Origin: Pseudidiomarina terrestris
GTDB taxonomy: Bacteria > Pseudomonadota > Gammaproteobacteria > Enterobacterales > Alteromonadaceae
Direction: 5' to 3'
Assembly: GCF_030466405.1 (NCBI RefSeq)
Contig: NZ_JAGGJF010000006.1
Coordinates: forward strand, 124,001-188,000
Length of the DNA: 64,000 nt
This document shows, piece by piece, positions 1-9,314 of this stretch. Positions within the stretch are counted from its first letter, which is position 1. Every line of letters begins with the position of its first letter. A program made the position numbers and the translations under genes. The notes under the pieces are model-generated. The model worked only from the letters and a program-made list of their open reading frames with translations, was not told the DNA's origin and did no database searches.

Positions 1-95
1 GTCGCGGTCACTTCGCTGTCACCTTGTTGCTGCGCCAGTGCGGGAGTACTCAGAACCGCACCTATACAGATTGCGAGTAGTTGCTTCTTCATCAT
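1..95 (-). CDS. Exported protein of unknown function, N-terminal fragment
   Basis: Only the first 31 codons lie in the window; the gene runs off the left edge. The protein begins MMKKQLLAICIGAVLSTPAL and continues AQQQGDSEVTA. This is a textbook signal peptide: basic start, hydrophobic core and an A-L-A cleavage site. Two adjacent ATGs (95 and 92) are possible. A GGAGG at 99-103 lies 3 nt from the first and 6 nt from the second, so the second is probably used. It starts just after the BetT gene on the same strand and may be co-transcribed with it. The mature part is too short to assign a family. Confidence 0.7.
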   Translation of the reverse strand, partial: MMKKQLLAICIGAVLSTPALAQQQGDSEVTA

Positions 96-108
96 TGACC
101 TCCCTCTC

Positions 109-2088
109 TTAACGCAACACGTGCAAGAAATGCATGTGTTTGTGATAGTGGTCGATAACATCGCCAATCACGGCTTCACGTGACCAACCAAGGATATCGT
201 AATCCTGACCACCTTCACGCAAGTGAACTTCGGCACGGTAGTACTTCTCTTCTTCCGAGACATCACGTGGGTGTTGCGGTTGCTCTTCCTCAGCATGAAT
301 AAACGCAGGCCGGATGTGGCTCACTAAATGAACCTGATAAACAAAGTCTATCTCATCACCATGGACCACGCGGAAAATCATTTGCTCGCCGTCGTCCTCT
401 TCGATTTTTACAACCATATCGCTCTCACGCATTTCCTCCGCCACTTCATTTAGTGCGGGTTTGACCACTTGCGTTAAAAAGCGCTGTGCGACCTGCTGGC
501 TTGGGAAATCGATAATATTGTGCAAACGTTCACGCCAATTCTTCGTGCTAGTGGCGGTGCCTGTCAGATAGTTATTCTGCAGCGCATCCTTTTTGTGCAC
601 GTCAACCCTTAGAGCTTTAATAAGACCGTAGGTTGCGAACAATAATATTATGGTGAACGGTAACGCACTCGCAATCGTCATGGTTTGCAAGGCAGCCAAG
701 CCGCCCGCAAGTAACAACACGATGGCGACAACACCCTCACCACCGGCCCAAAAGATACGTTGCCAAATTGGCGTATCATCACGCCCATTCGAACAAAGCA
801 TATCGACGACCATCGACCCGGAATCCGAGGAGGTTACAAAGAAAACAATGACCATCAGCGTAGCCAGGCCGGCCAGGAAATCACTAAATGGAAAGCTCTC
901 TAAGAAGGCAAACAGTGCCACAGGAACATCATTTTGAACTTGCTCAGCAAGCGAGGTCATTCCTTGGTTCAAAATCAACTCAATGGCTGAATTACCAAAG
1001 AACGTCATCCACATCATGGTAAAGCCTGAAGGCACGAGTAATACGCCAAGAACAAATTGGCGAATCGTACGACCTCGAGATACGCGGGCAATAAATAAGC
1101 CAACAAAAGGAGCCCAGCTTAACCACCAACCCCAGTAGAAAACTGTCCAACCACCAATCCAGTCACTTTTTTCATAAGCGAACAGATTAAATGTATTGCT
1201 GACTATTTCTGAAATGTAAGACCCCGTATTTTGCACCAACGCTTGGAGTAAGAATACGGTAGGACCAGCAACCAGCACAAAGATTAACAATAGTACCGCT
1301 AATCCCATGTTTAACTCAGATAATCGGCGGATGCCTTTATCCAGGCCCGTGGTCACCGAAATAATCGCTAACAGGGTTACCCCGATAATTAGCATGACCT
1401 GGACCGTGGTGGATACCGGGACACCGAATAAGTAGCCTAATCCTGAATTCACCTGCGCCACACCAAAACCAAGTGACGTTGCGACACCAAACACGGTACC
1501 TATTACCGCAAAAACATCGACCACATGGCCGATGGGACCATAGATACGCTCGCCTATCATCGGATACAAAGCTGAGCGCAAGGTTAGAGGCAAACCATGA
1601 CGGTAGGCGAAGAATGCCAAAATAAGCGCCACAATTGCATAAATAGCCCAAGCATGAAGACCCCAGTGGAAAAAGGTCACTTTCATTGCCTCGCGCGCAG
1701 CTTCCGTGGTTCCTGATTCAACAACGGGCGGCGAAAGAAAGTGCATCACCGGCTCTGCTACACCGAAAAACATTAAACCGATACCCATACCGGCAGAAAA
1801 CAGCATTGAGAACCAGGTTAGGTTCGAGTAATCGGGAGCAGAATGGTCCGGTCCTAATTTAATGGTACCGAAACGGGAGAAGCCAAGGTATAAGACGGAG
1901 AGCAGTATAAGAGCTACAGCTGCTACGTAAAACCAGCTACCATTTGTGATGATCGCTGACTGAATGGCGTCTAGAGTTTCATTGGCACCTTCAGGGAAAA
2001 AAGAAGTTAATAAAAGAATGATAAAGATAAGACCAGCCGCACTATAAAAAACGGGTGGATTCAGACGTGCTTTATCGGAAGATTCCAT
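109..2088 (-). CDS. betT: BCCT-family choline transporter, BetT type
   Basis: This is a secondary transporter of the betaine/choline/carnitine family in the inner membrane. BetT proteins import choline, which is then oxidised to the osmoprotectant glycine betaine. At about 659 residues it has E. coli BetT length, with roughly twelve hydrophobic segments followed by a soluble C-terminal domain of about 160 residues typical of BetT. The family motif GMGIGLMFFGVAEP and the Trp-rich stretch YWGWWLSWAPFVGLFIAR are present. An upstream ATG at 2121 would add 11 residues, but it has no ribosome site and would lie at the likely transcription start. The ATG at 2088 follows CAGGAG at good spacing and gives the usual N-terminus. 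No betA, betB or betI is nearby, so choline as substrate is family inference. Confidence 0.88.
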   Translation of the reverse strand: MESSDKARLNPPVFYSAAGLIFIILLLTSFFPEGANETLDAIQSAIITNGSWFYVAAVALILLSVLYLGFSRFGTIKLGPDHSAPDYSNLTWFSMLFSAGMGIGLMFFGVAEPVMHFLSPPVVESGTTEAAREAMKVTFFHWGLHAWAIYAIVALILAFFAYRHGLPLTLRSALYPMIGERIYGPIGHVVDVFAVIGTVFGVATSLGFGVAQVNSGLGYLFGVPVSTTVQVMLIIGVTLLAIISVTTGLDKGIRRLSELNMGLAVLLLIFVLVAGPTVFLLQALVQNTGSYISEIVSNTFNLFAYEKSDWIGGWTVFYWGWWLSWAPFVGLFIARVSRGRTIRQFVLGVLLVPSGFTMMWMTFFGNSAIELILNQGMTSLAEQVQNDVPVALFAFLESFPFSDFLAGLATLMVIVFFVTSSDSGSMVVDMLCSNGRDDTPIWQRIFWAGGEGVVAIVLLLAGGLAALQTMTIASALPFTIILLFATYGLIKALRVDVHKKDALQNNYLTGTATSTKNWRERLHNIIDFPSQQVAQRFLTQVVKPALNEVAEEMRESDMVVKIEEDDGEQMIFRVVHGDEIDFVYQVHLVSHIRPAFIHAEEEQPQHPRDVSEEEKYYRAEVHLREGGQDYDILGWSREAVIGDVIDHYHKHMHFLHVLR

Positions 2089-2123
2089 GCGTCTTACTCC
2101 TGTTGGTTTTTTTATTTTCATTA

Positions 2124-2152
2124 ATTATAGAAACTTATGCGTAAGATGCGAG
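2124..2152 (-). promoter_or_regulatory. Candidate promoter of the BetT gene
   Basis: A perfect -10 hexamer TATAAT (2124-2129) lies 17 nt downstream of a poor -35 (CTCGCA, 2147-2152). Transcription would begin near 2117, after the upstream ATG of the transporter reading frame, which supports the internal start at 2088. The spacer holds the imperfect palindrome CTTACGCATAAG, which might bind a regulator. The weak -35 makes this a modest call. Confidence 0.4.
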
Positions 2153-2160
2153 TTTAGATC

Positions 2161-2191
2161 AAAAAAAAAGGCCTCCAGAAAGGAAGCCTTT
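2161..2191 (-). terminator. Rho-independent terminator of the S10 operon
   Basis: On the minus strand a 9-bp stem, AAGGCTTCC with GGAGGCCTT (one G-U pair), closes a 5-nt loop and is followed by nine T residues at 2161-2169. It sits 27 nt after the rpsQ stop codon and before the BetT promoter. It ends S10-operon transcription here instead of letting it run into an spc operon. Confidence 0.88.
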
Positions 2192-2217
2192 TATGATCAC
2201 ATCTTGCTATCTAATGT

Positions 2218-2481
2218 TTAGATAACTTCTGCGCGCTCTACAATTTCAACAAGTGCCCAAGACTTAGTCTTAGATACTGGACGAGTTTCGCGAATAATCA
2301 CGGTATCGCCAGTCTTGCACGAGTTGTCTTCGTCGTGTGCGTGTAATTTGGTCGTACGAGAAATGTACTTACCATATACAGGGTGTTTAACCCGACGCTC
2401 AATAGCAACAGTGATAGACTTGTCCATCTTATCGCTAATGACACGACCTTGCAGAGTACGAACACGTTTTTCATCAGCCAT
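2218..2481 (-). CDS. rpsQ: 30S ribosomal protein S17
   Basis: An early-assembling small-subunit protein that binds 16S rRNA near helices 7 and 11. The 87-residue protein has the family length and the OB-fold pattern [19 protein letters not shown] near its start and [20 protein letters not shown] in its second half. Its ATG overlaps the rpmC stop codon by one base, implying coupled translation. It is the last gene of the S10 operon, as in E. coli, but here a terminator follows directly and rplN of the spc operon does not. Confidence 0.97.
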   Translation of the reverse strand: MADEKRVRTLQGRVISDKMDKSITVAIERRVKHPVYGKYISRTTKLHAHDEDNSCKTGDTVIIRETRPVSKTKSWALVEIVERAEVI

Positions 2482-2672
2482 TACGCACCTGCCTTCTGAT
2501 TCAGAATAGTTTTCACACGTGCGATATCACGACGCACTTGCTTCAACATGTGAGTTTGATTCAGCTGACCAGTCGCTGCTTGCATGCGCAGGTTAAACTG
2601 CTCACGACGCAAACCCAGCAATTCTTCTTGCAGCTGCTCAACGGTTTTATCATTAAGTTCGTTCGCTTTCAT
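2481..2672 (-). CDS. rpmC: 50S ribosomal protein L29
   Basis: A small helical protein near the peptide exit tunnel, next to L23, where trigger factor and the signal recognition particle dock. The 63 residues match the E. coli length and begin [20 protein letters not shown], with the conserved [14 protein letters not shown] segment. Its stop overlaps the rpsQ start by one base and its start overlaps the rplP stop by one base, so the three genes are probably translated in a coupled fashion. Confidence 0.97.
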   Translation of the reverse strand: MKANELNDKTVEQLQEELLGLRREQFNLRMQAATGQLNQTHMLKQVRRDIARVKTILNQKAGA

Positions 2673-3085
2673 TACATCACCGTCCGAGATACAAAGATGG
2701 TTTTGAATGGCAGCTTACGTGCCGCAAGAGTGAACGCTTCACGCGCCAGCTCTTCCGAGACACCGTCGATTTCATACAGGACACGACCTGGCTGAATTTG
2801 AGCTACCCAGTATTCCACGTTACCTTTACCTTTACCCATCCGCACTTCAAGAGGCTTTTGAGTAATTGGCTTATCAGGGAAAACGCGGATCCAAATTTTA
2901 CCCTGACGTTTAACGTGACGCGTCATGGCACGACGAGCCGCTTCGATTTGACGCGCAGTCATACGACCACGGTCAACAGCTTTCAATCCGAAAGTACCGA
3001 AGCTAACTTTGTTACCTGCTTGCGCCATACCACGGTTGCGGCCCTTATGGACCTTACGGAATTTAGTACGCTTTGGTTGTAACAT
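2672..3085 (-). CDS. rplP: 50S ribosomal protein L16
   Basis: A late-assembling large-subunit protein that helps position the acceptor arms of A-site and P-site tRNA. At 137 residues it is one longer than E. coli L16. It starts [19 protein letters not shown] and carries the conserved [20 protein letters not shown] stretch; the arginine modified by the oxygenase RoxA in E. coli lies in this region. It lies 11 bp downstream of rpsC in the S10 operon. Confidence 0.97.
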   Translation of the reverse strand: MLQPKRTKFRKVHKGRNRGMAQAGNKVSFGTFGLKAVDRGRMTARQIEAARRAMTRHVKRQGKIWIRVFPDKPITQKPLEVRMGKGKGNVEYWVAQIQPGRVLYEIDGVSEELAREAFTLAARKLPFKTIFVSRTVM

Positions 3086-3096
3086 TTAGTATCTCC

Positions 3097-3783
3097 TTAC
3101 TTACGGCCTTTAGGGCGTTTGGCTGGAGCTTGTGGCTTTTCTTCGACTGGCATACCGCCCAGTACTTCACCACGGAAGACCCAAACTTTCACACCGATGA
3201 TGCCGTAAGTGGTATTTGCTTCAGCAGTTGCGTAATCAATGTCTGCACGCAATGTGTGCAGTGGTACGCGACCTTCACGGTACCATTCAGTACGGGCAAT
3301 CTCTGCACCGCCTAAACGACCGCTAACTTCCACTTTGATACCTTTGGCGCCAAGACGCATTGCGTTCTGTACCGCACGCTTCATCGCGCGACGGAACATA
3401 ACACGACGTTCCAGCTGACCAGCAATGTTTTCCGCAACCAGTTGTGCGTCCAATTCAGGCTTACGCACTTCTGAGATGTTGATTTGAGCTGGCACGCCAG
3501 TCAATTTTGAAACTGCTTGACGCAGCTTCTCAACATCTTCACCTTTCTTACCGATGACCACGCCTGGGCGTGCAGTATGAATGGTGACACGGATGCTCTT
3601 CGCAGGACGCTCGATTACGATGCGAGAAACTGATGCATTGCTCAGCTTCTTGCGAAGTAATTCACGAACCTGGTGATCACTGTGCAGGTTATCGGCAAAA
3701 TCTTTTGTATTCGCGAACCAGGTTGCATTCCATGGCTTAGTGATACCTAGGCGAATACCATTAGGATGAACTTTCTGACCCAT
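3097..3783 (-). CDS. rpsC: 30S ribosomal protein S3
   Basis: A head-domain protein of the small subunit that lines the mRNA entry channel and, with S4 and S5, contributes to mRNA helicase activity. The 228 residues carry an N-terminal KH domain with the motif [13 protein letters not shown], followed by the S3 C-terminal domain ([20 protein letters not shown]). The lysine-rich tail ends RPKGRK. It lies 10 bp after rplV and 11 bp before rplP. Confidence 0.97.
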   Translation of the reverse strand: MGQKVHPNGIRLGITKPWNATWFANTKDFADNLHSDHQVRELLRKKLSNASVSRIVIERPAKSIRVTIHTARPGVVIGKKGEDVEKLRQAVSKLTGVPAQINISEVRKPELDAQLVAENIAGQLERRVMFRRAMKRAVQNAMRLGAKGIKVEVSGRLGGAEIARTEWYREGRVPLHTLRADIDYATAEANTTYGIIGVKVWVFRGEVLGGMPVEEKPQAPAKRPKGRK

Positions 3784-3793
3784 AACTTATCTC

Positions 3794-4126
3794 CTAGCTA
3801 TCTGATACAACCACAGTAATGTGGCTGGTACGCTTAAAGATACGATCAGCGCGACCTTTCGCACGAGGCTTGATGCGTTTCATGGTAGGACCTTCGTCAA
3901 CCATTACTTTTGCAACTTTAAGCTCGTCGATGTCCGCACCTTCGTTGTGTTCAGCATTCGCGATAGCTGACTCCAGCACCTTTTTCAGCAGACCAGCTGC
4001 GTCTTTAGGGCTGTAGTTAAGCACATCCAGAGCTTTCGCTACTGGTAAACCGCGAATTTGGTCAGCAACCAACCGGCCTTTCTGCGCAGATAGGCGGGCG
4101 AACTTGTGAATAGCAATAGCTTCCAT
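3794..4126 (-). CDS. rplV: 50S ribosomal protein L22
   Basis: It lines the peptide exit tunnel with a long beta hairpin and is a known site of macrolide-resistance changes. The 110 residues match the E. coli length. The sequence opens [20 protein letters not shown] and the hairpin region reads [20 protein letters not shown], which is intact. It sits 12 bp downstream of rpsS in the S10 operon. Confidence 0.97.
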   Translation of the reverse strand: MEAIAIHKFARLSAQKGRLVADQIRGLPVAKALDVLNYSPKDAAGLLKKVLESAIANAEHNEGADIDELKVAKVMVDEGPTMKRIKPRAKGRADRIFKRTSHITVVVSDS

Positions 4127-4138
4127 CTTGTGTCTCCC

Positions 4139-4417
4139 TTACCGTTTCTTCGCTTTCTTATCAGCAGCATGGCCGCGATAAGTACGGGTTGGTGCAAATT
4201 CACCAAGCTTGTGACCAATCATTTCGTCAGAAACGAAAACTGGCACGTGCTGGCGACCGTTATGAACAGCAATTGTAAGGCCGATCATATCAGGGATAAT
4301 CATTGAACGACGGGACCAAGTTTTAATTGGCTTCTTGTCCCCGGCTTCCAACGCTTTCTCCACCTTATTTAGCAGGTGAAGGTCAATAAATGGACCTTTT
4401 TTAAGAGAACGTGGCAT
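4139..4417 (-). CDS. rpsS: 30S ribosomal protein S19
   Basis: A head protein of the small subunit at the A-site finger and S13 bridge. The 92 residues have E. coli length and begin [20 protein letters not shown]; the central [20 protein letters not shown] and the basic tail ADKKAKKR are typical. It lies between rplB and rplV with gaps of 16 and 12 bp. Confidence 0.97.
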   Translation of the reverse strand: MPRSLKKGPFIDLHLLNKVEKALEAGDKKPIKTWSRRSMIIPDMIGLTIAVHNGRQHVPVFVSDEMIGHKLGEFAPTRTYRGHAADKKAKKR

Positions 4418-4433
4418 GTTTAATCCTCAACTC

Positions 4434-5258
4434 TTATTTGTTGCGACGACGTACGATAAATTTATCAGTACGCTTGTTCTTACGGGTCTTATAACCCTTA
4501 GTCGGAGTACCCCATGGGGTAACCGGATGACGACCACCTGAAGTACGACCTTCACCACCACCGTGTGGGTGATCAACTGGGTTCATCGCCACACCGCGGA
4601 CGGTAGGACGAACACCACGCCAGCGCGTTGCACCAGCTTTACCCAATTGACGCAGCATGTGTTCTGCGTTGCCGACTTCACCGATGGTTGCACGACAATC
4701 CGACTGAATTCGGCGCATTTCGCCAGAACGCAGACGTATAGTTACGTAACCGCCATCGCGAGCCAAAACCTGTACATAAGCACCAGCTGAACGAGCCAAC
4801 TGAGCACCTTTACCAGGCTTCATTTCGATTGCGTGTACTACAGAACCTACTGGAATATTACGCAGTGGTAATGCGTTACCCGCTTTGATCGGTGCATCTG
4901 ATCCAGACTGTACTTTATCGCCAGCTTTCATGCCTTTTGGAGCAAGAATGTAACGACGCTCACCGTCTGCATACAGAACCAATGCGATGTTTGCTGAACG
5001 GTTTGGATCATATTCCAAACGCTCAACTTTCGCAGGGATACCGTCTTTGTCGCGTTTAAAGTCGATCATACGGTAGTGATGCTTGTGACCACCGCCGATG
5101 TGACGAACTGTAATACGACCGTTATTATTACGACCACCTTTCTTGTTGTTTTTATCCAACAAAGGCGCGTAAGGTTTACCTTTATACAGGTCTTCGTTAA
5201 CCACTTTAACGACGTGGCGACGACCTGGAGATGTAGGCTTACACTTAACTAATGCCAT
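4434..5258 (-). CDS. rplB: 50S ribosomal protein L2
   Basis: A primary rRNA-binding protein needed for subunit joining and peptidyl transferase activity. The 274 residues contain the N-terminal OB-fold, the SH3-like middle domain and the conserved loop [17 protein letters not shown]. The histidine in HPHGGG lies near the peptidyl transferase centre. The tail [18 protein letters not shown] is the usual basic extension. It lies 14 bp downstream of rplW. Confidence 0.98.
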   Translation of the reverse strand: MALVKCKPTSPGRRHVVKVVNEDLYKGKPYAPLLDKNNKKGGRNNNGRITVRHIGGGHKHHYRMIDFKRDKDGIPAKVERLEYDPNRSANIALVLYADGERRYILAPKGMKAGDKVQSGSDAPIKAGNALPLRNIPVGSVVHAIEMKPGKGAQLARSAGAYVQVLARDGGYVTIRLRSGEMRRIQSDCRATIGEVGNAEHMLRQLGKAGATRWRGVRPTVRGVAMNPVDHPHGGGEGRTSGGRHPVTPWGTPTKGYKTRKNKRTDKFIVRRRNK

Positions 5259-5272
5259 GTGAATTCCTCCTA

Positions 5273-5575
5273 TTACTCAGCGCCGCCGACGAAGTCGATG
5301 TCAGCACCTTCTTTAAGGGTGACATACGCTTTTTTCCAGTCACTACGCTTACCGAAGCGCATGCCTGAACGTTTGGTTTTGCCTTTCACGTTGACTGTGC
5401 GAACGCCTTCAACTTCAACCTCGAACAGTTTTTCAACTGCCGCTTTGATTTCCGCTTTGTTGGCGTCTTTAGCAACTTTAAAAACAACCGTGTTGCTGGT
5501 TTCAGCTGCAACAGTTGATTTCTCAGAAACGTGAGGTGCAAGAATCACTTTGAGTAAACGTTCTTCACGCATCAT
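5273..5575 (-). CDS. rplW: 50S ribosomal protein L23
   Basis: The tunnel-exit protein that docks trigger factor and the signal recognition particle. The 100 residues equal the E. coli length and open [20 protein letters not shown]; the first of the two methionines aligns with the E. coli start. The segment [19 protein letters not shown] is the conserved core. Its ATG overlaps the rplD stop by 4 bp, so it is likely translated by re-initiation. Confidence 0.97.
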   Translation of the reverse strand: MMREERLLKVILAPHVSEKSTVAAETSNTVVFKVAKDANKAEIKAAVEKLFEVEVEGVRTVNVKGKTKRSGMRFGKRSDWKKAYVTLKEGADIDFVGGAE

Positions 5576-6177
5576 GATAACACCTCCTCAAGTTGCTTCA
5601 CTGCGTCCGCAGTCATCAGAACTTTTTCGAAAGCAATCAAGCTAACTGGGTCAACGCCCTGAACATCACGTGCATCAACCTTGTGCAGGTTGCGTGACGC
5701 TAAGAACAAGTTTTCATCAAGTTCTTTAGTCACGATTAACACGTCGTTCAAGCCCATTTCTTTCAGCTTTGCAGACAATTGCTTAGTCTTTGGTGCTTCA
5801 ACACCAAAGCTTTCTACCACGACCAAACGGTCCTGACGAACCAGTTCAGACAAGATGCTTTTCATTGCACCGCGGTACATTTTCTTATTCACTTTCTGGG
5901 TGTGGTTTTGTGGTTTCGCTGCGAAAGTTACACCACCACTACGCCAGATTGGGCTGCTAGCAGTACCCGCACGAGCACGACCAGTACCCTTTTGACGCCA
6001 CGGCTTTTTGCCGCCGCCAGAAACTTCAGAACGCGTCTTTTGTGCTTTCGAGCCCTGACGAGCACCAGCAGCATAAGCGACGACTACCTGATGAATCAGA
6101 GCTTCGTTGAACTCACGTCCAAAGGTAGCTTCGGAAACCTCAAGAGCGCCTTTTGCGTCTTTAAATGTTAATTCCAT
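5572..6177 (-). CDS. rplD: 50S ribosomal protein L4, probable regulator of the S10 operon
   Basis: A large-subunit assembly protein whose extended loop reaches into the exit tunnel. In E. coli, L4 also binds its own S10 mRNA leader and represses both transcription and translation of the operon. Residues from [20 protein letters not shown] align with E. coli L4 at 201 residues. An ATG two codons earlier (6183) is too close to the AGGAG; the ATG at 6177 has about 7 nt spacing and is preferred. The loop region [20 protein letters not shown] is intact. Confidence 0.97.
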   Translation of the reverse strand: MELTFKDAKGALEVSEATFGREFNEALIHQVVVAYAAGARQGSKAQKTRSEVSGGGKKPWRQKGTGRARAGTASSPIWRSGGVTFAAKPQNHTQKVNKKMYRGAMKSILSELVRQDRLVVVESFGVEAPKTKQLSAKLKEMGLNDVLIVTKELDENLFLASRNLHKVDARDVQGVDPVSLIAFEKVLMTADAVKQLEEVLS

Positions 6178-6195
6178 CACCATTCTCCTCAGACG

Positions 6196-6840
6196 TTACG
6201 CCTTAGCCTTGACTGCTGGCTTGATGATGACATCACCGCCAGTAGCACCAGGGACAGCGCCACGAATTAGTAACAAACCACGCTCAGCGTCTACACGTAC
6301 AACATCAAGTGTCTGCACGGTAATTTGTTTGTTACCCATTTGGCCTGCCATTTTCTTGCCTTTGAATACCCGACCAGGAGACTGGTTTTGCCCGATAGAA
6401 CCCGGTGCACGATGTGACAACGAGTTACCATGGGTAGCGTCCTGAGTACGGAAATTCCAGCGCTTGACAGCACCTTGGAAACCTTTACCTTTCGAAGTGC
6501 CGGTAACGTCTACTTTTTTGGTGTCCGCAAAAATTTCTACGGTGATTTCAGAACCTACTGCGAAATCATCACCTTCGCCGTCTTCCAGGCGGAATTCCCA
6601 GAGACCACGACCTGCTTCGACACCCGCTTTCGCGAAGTGGCCTGCAGCTGGTTTGTTTACGCGGTTCGCTTTTTTGTCACCTGCTGTAACCTGAAGCGCA
6701 CGATAGCCGTCCGTTTCCTCAGTTTTAACCTGAGTCACACGGTTTGCAGTCACTTCAATCACAGTAACAGGTACAGAAGCGCCGTCTTCTTGGAAGACAC
6801 GTGTCATTCCTACTTTACGACCGACTAGACCAATAGCCAT
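6196..6840 (-). CDS. rplC: 50S ribosomal protein L3
   Basis: One of the two proteins that start 50S assembly, binding near the peptidyl transferase centre. The 214 residues open [20 protein letters not shown] and contain the conserved [20 protein letters not shown] loop, where E. coli L3 has a glutamine methylated by PrmB. It lies 38 bp after rpsJ, the widest gap within the operon, and 18 bp before rplD. Confidence 0.97.
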   Translation of the reverse strand: MAIGLVGRKVGMTRVFQEDGASVPVTVIEVTANRVTQVKTEETDGYRALQVTAGDKKANRVNKPAAGHFAKAGVEAGRGLWEFRLEDGEGDDFAVGSEITVEIFADTKKVDVTGTSKGKGFQGAVKRWNFRTQDATHGNSLSHRAPGSIGQNQSPGRVFKGKKMAGQMGNKQITVQTLDVVRVDAERGLLLIRGAVPGATGGDVIIKPAVKAKA

Positions 6841-6878
6841 TGTTAAAACCTCTCGTGTGTAATCCTATTACTGCCCGC

Positions 6879-7390
<512 letters not shown>

Positions 7391-7396
7391 CGACGG

Positions 7397-7424
7397 ATTA
7401 TACAAGAGTGAGACAGAAAAGCAA
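7397..7424 (-). promoter_or_regulatory. S10 operon promoter
   Basis: A -35 hexamer TTGCTT (7419-7424) and a perfect -10 TATAAT (7397-7402) are separated by 16 nt. A TG lies immediately upstream of the -10. Nothing of similar strength lies closer to rpsJ. The predicted start is near 7390. Confidence 0.75.
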
Positions 7425-7460
7425 GGGGTAATACAGGCTGGTGAGCTTATTCTCTGTAGC

Positions 7461-7499
7461 GTGCTGCGCTTTTCAATCACTCAGTAAAAAGCGCAGCAC
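7461..7499. repeat. 13-bp perfect inverted repeat between rpsJ and the dipeptidase gene
   Basis: GTGCTGCGCTTTT (7461-7473) is exactly complementary to 7487-7499, with a 13-nt spacer. It lies just downstream of the dipeptidase stop codon, so it may act as that gene's 3' hairpin. No T-run follows on either strand, so an intrinsic terminator is not established. An mRNA-stabilising hairpin is the alternative. Confidence 0.55.
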
Positions 7500-7520
7500 T
7501 GACAGCTCGGTGCAAACCGA

Positions 7521-8765
7521 TCAGTTGTTCTTTGCGTAGGCTTCCACTTCACGCCAAACGCGTAAAATATTCTCGTTCAGGATCTGTTTGATGTCCGCTT
7601 CAGAGTAGCCGCGATCAAGCAGACCCTGGATCAGGTTTGGATAGCTGGACACGTCTTTCAGACCGACCGGCAGGGAATCACCAACACCATCATAATCCGA
7701 GCCGATACCCACGTGGTCGATGCCGACCAGGTCTACGACATAATCAATGTGGTCCAGCACTTGCTCCAGGGTGGCATAAGGGAACGGGTTATCGGCACGT
7801 AGCGCAGCCACGCGTTGCTTGGCCTCTTCGCTCTCTTCACCGTATTTCTCATTCACTTTTTCAATTTGCTGGTTAAGCATATCGCGCCAGCGGTTCGCGG
7901 ACTGAGTGACAAAGCTGGAGCCAAAGTTGATCATGATCACGCCGCCATTCTCGCCTAAGGCTTTAATCATATCGTCGCTCATATTGCGCTCAAAACCCGG
8001 AGTGTACCGGCGCAGTGACGAGTGGGAGGCAATCACAGGGGCTTTACTGATTTCAATCGTTTGCCAGAAGGCTTCATCAGAGACATGCGAAATATCCACC
8101 ATGATGCCGATGTTGTTCATTTCTACCACCAACTCTTTGCCAAAAGGGCTTAAGCCGTTCCATTGGCGACGAATATCATAAGAGGAGTCAGCAATGTGGT
8201 TGGAGAGGGAATGCGACAGGGTAATGTAACGGATACCCCGCTCATAGAATTCTTTCAGATTGGCCATATCGCCTTCTATCGGCGAGCCGTTCTCCATGCC
8301 CAGGGCAAGTGAAATCTGACCTTGATCGTACTGCTTAAGTACGTCGTCAACGGTGTAGGCCATGGCAAATTTTTCAGGAGCCCGCCAGGCTAGCGCTTCC
8401 ATACTATCGATCAGCTGATGTGCCAGTTGCTTACTTGCACCGGGGGTCTGTTCCAGCTGCGCAGGTATGTAAATCGACATAAAAGGTACGTTCAGGCCGC
8501 CGGCCACTGCGCGCGGATAATCAAAGTCGCCACCTTCGGTCGCTTCACTGACATCGTCCCACTTATTGTTAAGACGATACGGAACGTCAATATGGGTATC
8601 AATCAGGAGGTTTTCCTTTGCCAGCACCATTGCCCGCTCGCTTGCGGTGTAGCTTGCTGCCGCTGCATCCTGTGCCATTGCCGGCGCGATAGATGAAGCC
8701 GAAAGCGCAAGCGTAGTTGCCAGACTCAGGGCGCTGACCTTGCCAAACCATGCGTTAGTGTTCAC
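7521..8765 (-). CDS. Exported membrane-dipeptidase-like zinc peptidase (M19)
   Basis: A 414-residue protein of the renal dipeptidase family, which hydrolyses dipeptides with a two-zinc centre. A signal peptide ends near residue 31 (SSIAPAMAQ), so it acts in the periplasm or outside. The metal ligands are visible: H58 and D60 in IDTHIDVPYR, the glutamate in LGMENGSPI, and the histidines in VDISHVSDEAFW and VIASHSSLR; the distal aspartate is in GIGSDYDGVG. Translation starts at a GTG (8765) preceded by AGAGGGA. It probably feeds peptide-derived amino acids into catabolism, which fits a proteolytic marine lifestyle. The exact substrate is unknown. Confidence 0.88.
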   Translation of the reverse strand: MNTNAWFGKVSALSLATTLALSASSIAPAMAQDAAAASYTASERAMVLAKENLLIDTHIDVPYRLNNKWDDVSEATEGGDFDYPRAVAGGLNVPFMSIYIPAQLEQTPGASKQLAHQLIDSMEALAWRAPEKFAMAYTVDDVLKQYDQGQISLALGMENGSPIEGDMANLKEFYERGIRYITLSHSLSNHIADSSYDIRRQWNGLSPFGKELVVEMNNIGIMVDISHVSDEAFWQTIEISKAPVIASHSSLRRYTPGFERNMSDDMIKALGENGGVIMINFGSSFVTQSANRWRDMLNQQIEKVNEKYGEESEEAKQRVAALRADNPFPYATLEQVLDHIDYVVDLVGIDHVGIGSDYDGVGDSLPVGLKDVSSYPNLIQGLLDRGYSEADIKQILNENILRVWREVEAYAKNN

Positions 8766-8846
8766 TGCACATCCCTCTGTAATTTAAGATTACGTCGTTA
8801 TTCTAATAGGTATGGTCAGCAGATTAGCACACTTATTTAACGGAAA

Positions 8847-8966
8847 TCACCCTGTCTTCACCCCGTTAAGCGCATGGTTAGTGGCAACGACCGCAGCGCC
8901 GGCGATGATGCTTAGCACCGGCGCAAAGGTCAGAATAATCAGCCATGTAGATGTCGTTGCGAACAT
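8847..8966 (-). CDS. 39-residue single-pass membrane microprotein
   Basis: A short open frame starts at ATG 8966, 5 nt after the stop codon of the upstream 92-residue exported protein. A CGGAG overlapping that stop region gives a reasonable ribosome site. The product begins MFATTSTWLIILTFAPVLSI and ends with a short polar tail, NHALNGVKTG; residues 8-28 form one hydrophobic helix. The close spacing suggests coupled translation and the same promoter. No family is recognised. It could be a chance frame, but start, ribosome site, helix and position agree. Confidence 0.5.
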   Translation of the reverse strand: MFATTSTWLIILTFAPVLSIIAGAAVVATNHALNGVKTG

Positions 8967-8971
8967 AGTGA

Positions 8972-9250
8972 TTACTCCGGTTGGACACGTACTTGATTAT
9001 CGTCGTTCTGGTTTTGCTTGTCAGTAGTAAGCGACGCATAGACCACCACCCGGTAAGGAATATCTTTGCGCATTTCTGCTAAGTTCTCAAAGCTTGAACG
9101 GCGGGTTTCGTTGGCCAGTTGTTGCTTGACCATCTGGGTTTGCGCAGCCAACGAATGACTTAATGCTTCATTCAGTGTGGGTTGCTTCGCCCATACTGGC
9201 GCGGTCATGGTGCTTGCGACAAGAGCTAAACTTAAAACTAACTTTTTCAT
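8972..9250 (-). CDS. Small exported protein of unknown function
   Basis: A 92-residue protein starting MKKLVLSLALVASTMTAPVW and then AKQ, a clear signal peptide with cleavage near residue 22. The mature part of about 70 residues has a polar helical stretch rich in Gln and Glu (ALSHSLAAQTQMVKQQLANE) and then a beta-like segment, YRVVVYASL; the tail is hydrophilic. The ribosome site AGGAG lies 6 nt upstream of the ATG. It lies downstream of dusA, in the position of pspG in E. coli, behind a sigma-54-like promoter, but its sequence does not resemble PspG. No function is assigned. Confidence 0.75.
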   Translation of the reverse strand: MKKLVLSLALVASTMTAPVWAKQPTLNEALSHSLAAQTQMVKQQLANETRRSSFENLAEMRKDIPYRVVVYASLTTDKQNQNDDNQVRVQPE

Positions 9251-9314
9251 TTTGTTCTCCTAGCTATGTTGATTCCCGTCGTCACAACGGGTTAAGTAAA
9301 GTCGCTAGAAGTAA

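Noticed and set aside
8812-9027. 71-residue plus-strand open frame across the small envelope genes
   Set aside because: It is antisense to the microprotein and to the end of the 92-residue exported protein, has no ribosome site and shows no protein-like pattern.
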